Source: Buxus sempervirens (taxonomy: Eukaryota > Streptophyta > Magnoliopsida > Buxales > Buxaceae). Taken from it: DNA of 64,000 nucleotides. The DNA lies in NCBI GenBank assembly GCA_947561395.2, contig OX387183.1, forward strand, positions 45,502,890-45,566,889, written 5' to 3'. The translations under genes were made by a program, and so were the position numbers. This document shows, one piece after another, positions 21,701 through 32,236 of the stretch; the first letter of the stretch is position 1; every line of letters starts with the position of its first letter. The notes beneath the pieces are model-generated. The model was not told the DNA's origin and did not search any database. It saw only the letters and a list, made by a program, of their open reading frames with translations.

Positions 21701-24700
21701 AGGAGAAGGAGAGGTGGAGCAACTCTAGGGTGGTGTGGGGAGGTGGTGGAGGCAAGGGAGGTTGAGAAGAGAAGGATTCGGAGAGTCAAGGGTGGGCAAA
21801 GAAGGTTCAAGGCCGAAAAAAATGAGCCAACCCCTGGAACTGGGCTGCTGTTGGCCTTTTATAGGCCAACTTAACGTATCCGGCAACTCAGGCCGGATAC
21901 ACTAAGCCTCCTTCATAGCCGGCCTCCATGGCCGGTTACACAGGTGCCCCTTTGTATCCGGCATTGAATGCAAAATACAAAACATAATCATCCGAAAATT
22001 AAATGCCGCCGCGAATTTGTCGGGCGTCCGGCGTGAATCTCGCTGAAATATCTCTTTGTATCTGGCATTTGATGTCAGTTATATACAAACCTATGTGTAT
22101 CCGATATATTTGACCAGATACAAATCAAAAAATTACGGATTTGCCCCTGGACTTGACCGATTCGACCGATTTGACACTTTTGAGCAATTACGGATTGGTC
22201 CCTGCGAATTTTGGTTTAGTCCCCGAGATTTTTAGATATTCAAGATTTAGTCCCTGAGATATTTTGCTGCGTTAGCTGCCACGTGTGCAGTTCCTGCGCC
22301 ACGTGTACAGTTTCTGGTTTTGTTGCTCGAAAACTTCGACAGCTCATATCTCCCTCATCCGAACTTCGATTTGAGCAAACTCAATTGCATTAGACTCGTA
22401 TCGGAGCCCTCTATCCAATGATATAAGGCTAAGTACTTGGCACGGGGTTCGAGGAAAAGTCAACTTTCGGCTCTCCTTTAAGTTTGACCGGCCCACCGAA
22501 CCTTCATCCGGACTCTGATTCCAGCAAACTCAGTTGCGTCAGACTCGTGTCAGGATTCTCTATCCATTGAGATAAAGCAAGGTGGCCAATTATCACTTGA
22601 TCAAAAGGTCAAATTTTTCACCCCTTAGGTTTGACTTTTTAGCCGGGTTTTGCATTTCTGGCTTTTCCGGGAGCGCAAAAATGAGGTGCTTACAGAACCC
22701 ATAGAGTGGGGGGGTTGACCCAAAAGATTTGTTTGGTTTGAGATTTAATGGGTTGATTGGAGTTGGTTTAAATAAGGATGGTATTTAGGTAAACGAGAAT
22801 GAAATAATAAAATAACCTAAATATGCATGAGCCTATTCATGACAAAAATTTAGAGAAACAGCCGCACGTTCCTACTCTTACCTCTTATTCTTCTTTCTTC
22901 TTCCTAAAGTAAAACCCTAATACCCAAGCACTTGTTGGAGCAGTCTTAGAGAAGTAGGAAGGAATATTTTCGCCCAGAAAAACCCAGGTAAGATCAGAAA
23001 GTTTCAGTTTTGAAAGTTAGCATTGTTTTGGGTTCCTAAAGACATGATTTTAACCCAGAAGTGATAGAGGCTTGCTGTATTCATTTGGCATTCTTAGGAG
23101 TGATCTTGGGTTGCTGTTATGAAGGATTTTAGCCCCAAAAATAGGTAAGTAGTCCCTTTAGGACTTGCACAAACAAATTTCGTGTTTAGTCGATATTCAT
23201 GTTTATTTGAAGATTTGATGCCTTGTTTGCATGTTTTATGATGTTTTATTTTTTGGAAATTGTTCAAGCATGTTTATAAAATACCTTAGAATGATTTAGA
23301 ATGGATTTGATGCATTGGTTATTGAGTTGTAGAATTTTTAGTGATTTAGGCAATTTTTCTTAAGTTGCTGTCGCGACAGGTTGCCAGACAATTGCTCGAG
23401 CACCCCTGTCTGTTTGCTCAAACCCGAGAGCAATTAATACTCGGAAGCATTTTCGCCCGAAAAGTTGCTTGAGTGACCCACCCCTGAAACAACCTAAGTA
23501 TAAGGCCGATCGAGCGCGCCTTGGCTGCTCGAGCGCCTGGTCTGTCAAAATTTTGAAATTTTTCCAATCAGCCTAGTGTTTCACTAAGGAATTGTTTTTA
23601 TCCATTTTTAACATATGTACCATCAAGTTTAGGGTATTTAGAGATAGTTTGCACTGGAGGATGTTTAAAATTCATTTTTATAAAGATTTTGGGTAGATTT
23701 TACCAAAGAGGCACTTATACTTAATACCATTGTTCCAAATGATTCTATTTCTAACCAAATTTGATTTTATGAGTTCCTACACCTGTGTTTGGGTGATATG
23801 AAGGTATTTTGTGCATCGATGGAGTCAATACACATTCGGGACATATTTGCCCGTTGAAACCTAGAGTTTGGACATATGACTTGGTACATCTTGTTTTGGT
23901 TTTGGGTCACAATTGTAACAAGGCAGGTGCCTGGGTTATTATTTCCACAGGGCGGATTTGATTAATGTTAGTACAGATGAGGTTCTATATTTGTGGGTGT
24001 TATTGGGAAGTATATCCATTCCTGGGTTTGTTTTTTCCACTATTGAGTGGCTTAGCAGTTAGATGGATCCATAGAATAGCTAGTAAGTGAAATGTTTATT
24101 AGAGGGGTTTCAATTCTATGTCAGGAATTCCATCATCTCGAGGATGGTACTGCTCCTGGATAGGTCGGTTGCTACGTTACGCACTCCTAGATAGGTTAGG
24201 CCATACATGCTAACCCTTGGTTGGGTTCTTCTGTTGGTGTTGAATAGTCAGACTACAGGGCGGCTGGTCCATTTGTAATTCGGTAAGGTAGCATATTGGC
24301 GCATGTCTACTCTATTTCTCTGGTTTACTATTTCATAAGCCGCATGAGATGAACAACTGTGTTTGATCTATTTTCATTAAATTGTTGCTGATCTGTATTT
24401 ATTGTGGTTATCCTAATTAAGCATTCAATATTTTATTGTGGTCAACTATTTGCATGACTACTTACTGAGATGTTGTTTCTCATATTATTGTTTTATCGGT
24501 TTTGTTTTCAGATATTCCTAGAGAGGACGTTGTTGGGGTAGAGACTCCGGGGGATTACTGTGACTACCAGGAAGAGGATTATTTCATTCCTATGTAAGTT
24601 CAAGAGGACATGGAGATCTGATTTAGCTTTTTGTTGAGGGATTGACATTAGTTTATTTTATTTTGAGGATTTTGATGTTATTAGAAGGATTATTGGATAT

Positions 24701-24950
24701 TTTAACTATACAACTTTAGTGGATGTTGCTTATTTTATTTAGTTGAAGCTTTCCAGGCTTTATGGACGAATTAATAATGAATTATTTTTGGTTGTTTAAT
24801 TCCGCGCTTCTTGAAGAAATGTCGTTTAATTCCGCACTCTGATATAATTAATGAAATTGTATAAGTCTAGATTAGTGTTGTTTGGGCCTTATCCTAACGA
24901 ACCGGGTTTGGGTTTATGTTTCTATATATACCTAGATCTTGGGCGTTAAA
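18739..24950 (+). mobile_element. Tekay 5' LTR, split by A4
   Basis: Starts TGTAAAATCC and ends GGGCGTTAAA, where the 3' LTR has GGGCGTTACA, so the terminal CA has mutated. Without A4 and one target duplication it is 2503 bp. The leader holds donor sites CAG|GTAAG near 22989 and TAG|GTAAGT at 23145-23146, and an acceptor TTTTGTTTTCAG ending at 24511. About a dozen differences from the 3' LTR are visible in the first ~165 bases after the A4 insertion point, so the element is not recent. Confidence 0.85.
18991..22694 (-). mobile_element. Solo LTR, family A copy A4 (3704 bp)
   Basis: Plus-strand ends TGTGCGCGCG and GGTGCTTACA; target duplication GAACT/GAACC, where the left copy has one C-to-T change from the undisturbed 3' LTR. 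Minus-strand TATA box TATAAAAG at 21863-21856. Palindromes upstream: GTATCCGGC/GCCGGATAC perfect at 21876-21900, then degenerate relatives to about 22120. G-boxes at 22280 and 22300. Donor-like AAG|GTAAGG at 21570-21569. A perfect 12-bp-arm palindrome GGGTTTCCGGGT/ACCCGGAAACCC at 19923-19947. The PBS-like motif is mutated (19026-19035). Nearly the same net length as A6. Confidence 0.88.
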
Positions 24951-24954
24951 AAGA

Positions 24955-24965
24955 TGGTATCAGAG
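24955..24965 (+). other. Primer binding site of the Tekay element
   Basis: TGGTATCAGAG, four bases after the LTR end; complementary to the 3' end of initiator tRNA-Met, the usual primer for this lineage. Confidence 0.85.
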
Positions 24966-25109
24966 AAAAATAGGATCCTAACCCTAAGTAGTTGACCTTT
25001 AGGTGATTTTAGGGATGTGTAATACGTTAGATAGTATCTTAAATAATTTTCTAGGATGAGAGATCCTTTTTGCTTAACTAAATTTGTCATTTTGCAATTT
25101 ATTTTCCCC

Positions 25110-28100
25110 ATGAACACTAGATCGAGAGCCAGAGGTAGAGCAGCATCCGTTCCCAGGATGATACCAGCTGGGGAGCCATAGCCATTTGTGGCCCCTCAGG
25201 CAGAGCAATATGTGGACCCTCCAGCTGTGGAGCAGCCTATTCGTCCTCCTCCACCTGCAGTTGCCCCCACCCCATACGAGGATATTTGGAGAGCTATTTG
25301 GGCTATTACCGACTGTAGACACCCCAAATTGCATTACAACATGGTAGAACAATAAAATGAATTTTAAATGATTTGTTTGAGCTTTAACAAGTGTCAAAAA
25401 CTGAAAAATATTCAAAAAGGTGCTGACCGCACATATGATGTGGTTTTTGGTCATTTGGTTTCTACCGCACTCTATATGCGGTTGCAGCCGCACATACAGT
25501 GCGATTGCGATTCATGCTTCTCGCGTGCGGGCAAGTGGGCTGCCACGTGGCCCTAGCCGTTAGGCCACGTCGGCAGCAATCATTGGCGTGTAACTAATTT
25601 TTGACCGCACTGAGTATGCGGTTTTGAGGGGCTTTTGCTGCAACCGCATACAAAGGGTGGTTTGCTCTAAACCGCACTGTGTATGCAATTGCAATCAGTT
25701 TGGTCATTTGCGAAAAGACTCGGGATCTGAGCCTTATTTACGCATATTACCTCTCTCTGGGGGACCTAATCCCCCTATTCTACCCTCCGAAACTTATAGA
25801 ATTACACCAATTCATGCCTCTAATTTGAATTGGAGTAATCTAGAAGGATTTATTGGCGTACCCTTGGGTATTTTATACCCTTGGCTATGCCTATAACTAG
25901 AGGGGTCCTCCTCTTGCAAAGGGCTGCTACTTTGAAGCTTGAAGGCTCTGGAAGAAGAAGTGAAGCTCTACCAAATTGATGTCTCAACTCTCTCAAGCTA
26001 CTAAGGTAAGACTACTTCCTTCTCTTCTTGATTTTACATTCTAACACTCTGCCCTTCTACCTTTCTGTAGTGTAAGGCCATTGTGTGTGCTTGCAAACCC
26101 AAACCACTTCTAAAGTACCTAAAAATCCTCTCTAGCCGTAAAACGTGAAGAGAGAGCTTGGGGAAACGGATGTTGGAATGGACCTTCTAGGCTTAGAACC
26201 ATCTTGTAATGAAGAGCTTGCATATTCATTTTTTTGATATATGTGGTTGTTGTTCTGGAGTGATGTTATTTTAAACCTGGAGAGGATACAAGGATCCATG
26301 CTCTTTATAGCATCGGATCCCAGTCTTCTCCTATAAATCTAGTTTTCTACACAATCACACACGTTTCACTTCCTTTTGTCAAGAATAGGCTCAGATCTTG
26401 GATTCACCATGCTCAATATGGTAAATCTGAGATCCATGGCCTTAGAATGAACTCTTAGGACTTCATGAGAGTATTCTAGCGATTTCAAGCCAGTTTAGTC
26501 GAATCCATTGCACACATGCACTAGTTTTGCTCAATTTTACTCAAGGTTTTCAAATCTGGACAGCATCTGTACCGTGTCTTAAAACATTCATAACTTCATC
26601 ATCCGGATGAATTTTGGAATGACTCAAAAATCATGTGATAGGTGGATATGTCTAGTATGTGTCTGTAAAATTTCAGCAATTTCTATGGAGCCATTTTTTG
26701 ATACCATCTGATCAAAGTCGACAGGTCAGTTCAGATCAGATTACTGAACTTGTCACTTTGATCGAGCACCATTTAATCATTTTAACTCTGATTTAAGTGA
26801 TTTTAACCTCTGTGTTTTCCTTTGTGAGTCTATTTTCAAATCCAACTGGTTTCAAGAGTTTTTACTTTGATTTGTGTCTTATGTGTTTGATTGACTCAGA
26901 GCTGCTCAGTAGCAGATTTCAGAGTCAATCTGTGATCCTCTATGCATGTTCAAGAGGTTACACAAGTCACAAATGGATGGAGTTTTGTGTGAGGCCTATT
27001 TCATTTGAAATATGGCATCTCATACTTGATTCATGCGAGTTTTTATGGATTTATATGAAGCCAATCTCCACGAATAGAGTTTCAAAGTTGATTACTCGCC
27101 GCTTTTGCAAATTTATAGCAGTAGATTTGATGGAGTATTTCTCCCTCGTTTTAAATCGGATTGAGCTGAATTTTTTGCTGAGTCTTCTACTTCATATTAG
27201 CTCTCTATTGGCTTTGGTTTCATTTGATTTGAGTTTAAATCGAAGGATTTATGATTGATCAAAGTTTTCAAGCTAATGTAGCTTCATCCCTTATTGATTT
27301 TTCCAGATTTGTTTTGGTTTGATTTTCTTCAATCTTTACTTTGATTTTCACTAAATCGTGAAGTCTTAGAGGTAATATATCCATAGAGAGAGTCTAAATC
27401 TTATTGGACTACTCATATGGAGGAATCACACATCTGTTTAGTTCTTTTCAAACCTTTTTGAGTGATCTTTGCTAGCAAGCAATTCTCAAGCATGAACAAC
27501 ATATGGCAACCACTTTGTGTGGATGAGTGGGGGTGCCTAACACCTTCCCCTACTCATAACCTAATCCTCTTACCTGATCTCTGGATTGAACCATGAATTA
27601 GAGCCACTTAGGCTCTATTTTTACATTTTTATGATCCCTTTGGTGTCCATTCACACCTTAACATGAATGGTGGCGACTCCTAATTTTGTCAAACCCCATG
27701 TGATGATGAGGAAGTCATCTAGGTGATTTTTCATGTCTCACACTGACTGGATTGGCAAATCAGAGAGGAACTGAGGGGATGAGAGGGCCCCGAGGAGAAA
27801 TCACATTGATGACTATGGTGCACGGGATCTAGAGAAGTTCCGTAAGATGGGACCCCCGTCTTTTGGAGGTTAGGCAAACCCTATGGAGGCCGAGAGGTGG
27901 ATGCTTAGGATGGAGTGGATACTTGACGATATGGAGTGTCCTGAGGACCGTCGGGTTAGACTGGCCACTTTCATGTTTGAGGGAGAAGTCATCCATTGGT
28001 GGCGTTCTATGAAGAGGAGGACTGAGCCTAATGAGCAGACTTCATGGGGGAGATTCAGGGAGCTTTTCTTTGATCACTATTTCACTACTGAGTTCCGCCG

Positions 28101-28600
28101 TCAGAAAGCGAGGGAGTTCATGTATATCTCCCAGGGAGGACAACGGTATTACAGTATAAGGCCCATTTTGACGAACTGGCCCAATTTGCCCCGCAGATGG
28201 TTACTTGTGAAACAGACAGATGGGAACACTTTGAGAAGGGACTGAGGTCTGAGATTAAAGACCGAGTATCAGTGGTTGAGTGCCCCAGTTATTCGAAGTT
28301 AGTTCGCTGAGCTGAAAGAGCAGAGCGCCTGATTGATGAGAAGCAGCCAGATCAGGGTAGACTCAGGTTTCCGCAAAGGTAGTTGGCCAAGCAATCAAGA
28401 AACCTAAGACTGAGGGTCAGAGCAATAGACCCAATGGTGAGCAGACTTACAGACCTGGACCTCCTAGATGCCAGCAGTGTGAGAAGTTCCATGTCCGAGG
28501 ACCATGCGTTGCGCCATATGAAGTGTGCTTTAGATGTGGGAAGTTTGGGCACCGTATCTCGGATTGTTCTTACTCTTCCACTTATCAGAATTTACAGATG
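25110..28600 (+). pseudogene. Tekay gag, disrupted
   Basis: The ATG at 25110 opens a Gag of the retrotrans_gag type. After an arginine- and proline-rich N-terminus comes the conserved core (FGG, then ANPMEAERWMLRMEWIL from 27874, EVIHWWRSM, FRELFFDHYF), and near the end a zinc knuckle CFRCGKFGHRISDC (C-x2-C-x4-H-x4-C) at 28526-28567. In-frame stops: TAG 25179, TGA 27772, TAG 27871, each explained by one C-to-T change from CAG or CGA. A frameshift near 28140-28160 splits the core from the DELAQFAPQM block, and a TGA follows in GTTCGC-TGA. Solo LTR B1 interrupts it between 25313 and 27743. Gag would form the virus-like particle and bind RNA; this copy cannot. Confidence 0.85.
25314..27742 (+). 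mobile_element. Solo LTR, family B copy B1 (2429 bp)
   Basis: Opens TGTAGACACCCCAAATTGCA, closes CATGTCTCACA; target duplication CCGAC/CTGAC (one CpG-type change) in the gag codons around ITDWIG. Palindrome array 25426-25695 with arms ACCGCA/TGCGGT (25464-25482 and 25604-25622). Degraded TATA box at 25892-25899 (TATAACTA). Donor-like AAG|GTAAG at 26006, 114 bases after the TATA box. Conserved leader word AGCCGTAAAACGTGAAG at about 26134. TGGCGACTCC at 27671-27680. A 153-codon open frame at 26797-27258 is not preserved in B2 and is not called. Confidence 0.88.
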
Positions 28601-28759
28601 AGCCGTTCTTATATGGGAACACAGCCGTCGGGTGCACCGACTCAGACACAGACTTTACCGGCACCCAAGGCAACTGTAGGATAAAGACAACATGGTAGGA
28701 TAGGACCCCATGGCCGAGGTGCTACACCCAAGTTAGATCAGAGGCAGGCAGCCAAGGTA

Positions 28760-31700
28760 AATGCAGTTGAGGCTTATGAGGAGGAGCTTGGAGCACCAGA
28801 GCTTGTTGGAGGTATACTATTTATTTGTGGTAGATCTACTGTATGTCTATTTAATTCAGGAGCATCTAGATCGATTATCACACCTGCATGTGCACATCGT
28901 ATTGGATTGTTGCCTATTGCTTTGGATTCTTCTTTATTTGTGCACACACCTTTAGGAGAGACCACTAGGGTCTAGATTGTTTATAGAGACTGTATGATTA
29001 GGATGGGTCGAGTAGAGTTACCCAGGGATTTGATTGAGCTGGAGTTCAGCGGATTTGATGTGATATTGGGTATAGACTGGTTGTTACGACACTATGTCAC
29101 CATCGACTGTCATAAGGGGACAGTTATAGTTAGTAAGCCTGAGCAGCTGACTTATTGCTTTATCTATGAGAGATGGGATAGTCGGATTGGGATAGTTGCT
29201 TTGGTTGCAGTAGAGGAGACCAGGAGTGACACAGTTGATCTTTCTGATGTGCCAATGGTATTTCTGATGTGCCAATGGTATCTGAGTATGCAGATGTCTT
29301 TCCTGATGATTTGCCAGGATTACCACCCGCTAGAGCTGTTAATTTCAAAATCCAGCTTCAGCCTGGTACGGCTCCTGTGTCTAAGCCACCTTACAGGCTA
29401 GCAAAACCTGAGCAAGATGAGTTAAAGAAGCAAATAGATGAGCTTCTGGAGAAGGGATTTATCAAAGCCAGCGTGTCACCTTGGGGTGCACCAGTTCTTT
29501 TTGTGCCAAAGAAGGATGGTAGTATGCGCATGTGCATTGATTATAGGCAGCTTAACCAAGTTACGGTTAAGAACAAGTACCCTTTGCCTAGGATCAACGA
29601 CTTGTTTGATCAGTTGAGAGGCGCATCTTGGTTTTCCAAGATTGATTTGAGATCAGGCTACCATCAGTTGAGAGTGGCTGAAGAAGATATAGAGAAGACA
29701 GCATTTCGGACTCGGTATGGGCACTATGAGTTTCTAGTCATGCCGTTTGGATTGACTATTGCCCCAGCGGTATTCATGGACCTTATAAACTGAATTTTCC
29801 ATCAGAATTTGGATTAGTTTTGTGCTGGTGTTCATTGATGATATATTGGTCTATTCCAGGACCCAGGAGGAGCATGTTGGTTATTTGAGAGTAGTACTCC
29901 AGACTTTGAGGTACCATCAGTTATATGCAAAGTTCAGTAAATGCCAGTTTTGGCTGAGGCAGATCTCTTTCCTTGGTCACATCATCTCAGGTGAGGGTAT
30001 TTCAGTGGACCCCACCAAAGTCCAAGCAGTTGCAGATTGGCCTAGACCTACCACAGTGACAAAGATCTGATGTTTCCTTGGCATGGCTAGATATTACCGC
30101 CGATTTATTGAGGGTTTTTCCAAGATAGCATCACCATTGTCCAATTTAACTAAGAAAGCAATTCCATTTAAGTGGGATGACAAGTGTGAGCAAAGTTTCC
30201 AGTTGTTGAAGCAGAGACTTACCACGACCCCAGTATTGATTGTACCATCCATGGATGAGCCTTTCGCTGTCTATTGTGATGCATCCAAGATTGGTTTGGG
30301 TTGTGTACTAATGCAGCAGAGTCGAGTTGTAGCATATGCTTCCCTCTTATTAAGACCTTATGAGAAGAAATACCCCACCCACGACTTGGAGTTGGCAGCC
30401 ATAGTCTTCGCATTGAAGATATAGAGGCATTACTTATACGGGGTTGAGTTTGAGATCTTCTCAGATCATAAGAGTTTGAGATACATATGTTCCCAGAGAG
30501 ATCTCAACATGAGGCAAAGGAGATGGATGGATCTATTGAAGGATTTCAGATTTACACTACAGTACTATCCAGGCAAGGTGAATGTAGTCGCAGATGCCTT
30601 GAGCCGTAAAAGCGCTACTAACAAGACTTCCATTGCTACTTTAGCTACTTTTATGGCTAGTCGGTGTAGCCTTGTAGATGCTATTCGTGATTGGCAAGGG
30701 GAGTTCCGTTTACCTCAGGATGGAGTTATCCGAGTAGCTAGAGTTCAAGTAGAGCCTGATTTGATTCAAAAGATCAGGGAGACACAGTTGTCAGATCCAG
30801 AGTTGACTGCTACCAGGAAATTGTTGAGTGAGGGTTCTGAGATTCTCAGAGACTTTACTAATAAGGATGGATTATTGGGATTCCAGGATCGCATTTGTGT
30901 ACCAGCTGATGAGGATATTAAGGCAGTGATTATAGCAGAGGCTCACAGATCAAAGTATGCAGTGCATCCAGGCAGCACAAAAATTTATAGAAATTTGAGG
31001 GTAATATATTGGGGGTCAGGGATGAAGAAGGATATAGCAGAATATGTGGCTAAGTGCCTGGTGTGAAGCAGGTCAAGGCAGAGCATATGAGACCAGCAGG
31101 GTTGCTTCAGCCCCTACCTATTCCAGAGTGGAAATGGGAGCACATTACCATGGATTTTGTGATTGGATTACCTCTTTCTCCAAAGGGGCATGATGCTATA
31201 TGGGTGATAGTGGACCGATTGACTAAGTCAGCTCACTTTTGGCCTATCAGAATGAACCAATCGCTTAATGCACTAGTAGAGTTGTATGTGCAGGAGATAG
31301 TGAGATTGCATGGGGTGCTAATATCCATTGTTTCTGATCTTGATCCTAGATTCACATCTCAGTTCTTAGAGTCTTTCCAGAAGGCCATGAGTACAGAGTT
31401 GAAGTTCAGCACTAGTTACCACCCTCAGACAGATGGACAGTCAAAGAGGACCATTCAGACACTTGAGGATATGTTGCGATGTTGTGTCCTTGATTGGGGA
31501 GGTAATTGGAGTAAGCACCTACCTTTGGTGGAGTTCACCTACAATAACAGTTATCAGACGAGCATTCAGATGACACCGTACGAGGCATTGTATGGTAGAG
31601 CATGTAGATCACCAGTCTGTTGGGAAGAAGTTGGTGAGAGGCAGCTATTGGGACCTCAGTATGTGTAGGACAGTGTTGATTTGGTGAAATTGATCAAGCA

Positions 31701-32220
31701 GATATTATTGGCAGCTCAAAGTCACCAAAAGAGTTATGCGGATACTAGGCGGCGAGATCTGAAATTTGAGGTTGGTGATAAGATATTCATTAAGGTATCT
31801 CCTTTCCGTGGAATTAGGAGGTTCAGTAAGAAAAGAAAGCTTTCCCCATATTTGTAGGACCTTTTGAGATTATTGGTGCAGCGGGACCAGTGGCGTATCG
31901 TCTAGAATTGCCATCATCATTTGGAGAAGTTCATGATGTGTTCCATGTCTCGATGCTAAGGCGATATGTGCATGACCCTAGTCATATCATTGACTATGAG
32001 CCTTTGGTCATACGTGAGGATTTGACATTTGAGGAGCATCTGGTGCAGATATTAGATAGACGCGAACAAATCCTTAGTACGAAGGTGATTCCACTTGTTA
32101 AGGTGCTGTGACAAAGTCATGCAGTGGAAGAAGCCACATAGGAGTTGGAATTTGAAATAAAGAAGAAGTGCCCATCTTTATTTGAGGAATCACAGGGTAA
32201 ATTTCGAGGACGAAATTTAT
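28760..32220 (+). pseudogene. Tekay pol (protease, RT, RNase H, integrase), disrupted
   Basis: Protease: the active-site DSG is NSG here (AAT at 28853). RT 29269-30070: the block [18 protein letters not shown], then FIDD at 29831-29842 in place of YxDD. RNase H about 30083-30610, with CDASKIGLG. Integrase about 30900-31650: the H-x-H half of the zinc finger is readable, but a base is lost near 31064 within the C-x2-C. Catalytic Asp codons at 31153 and 31336 are present; the expected Glu of the QSERT motif is Lys (31444-31446). C-terminal tail to ~32200 with chromodomain-like RREQIL...VKVL. Stops at 28973, 29791, 30068, 30422, 31666 and 32109, and frameshifts near 29800 and 31850. Most of these stops fit C-to-T or G-to-A changes. 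Confidence 0.88.
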
Positions 32221-32224
32221 TTGT

Positions 32225-32236
32225 AGGAGGGGAGAA
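32225..32236 (+). other. Polypurine tract
   Basis: AGGAGGGGAGAA immediately before the 3' LTR; would prime plus-strand DNA synthesis. The same tract precedes the LTR at 18739. Confidence 0.85.

Noticed and set aside
25074..25493. 139-codon minus-strand frame
   Set aside because: Antisense to Tekay gag and spans the border with B1, so it cannot be an evolved gene.
26797..27258. 153-codon open frame in B1
   Set aside because: The aligned part of B2 (about 44500-44950) does not keep it open; no family resemblance.
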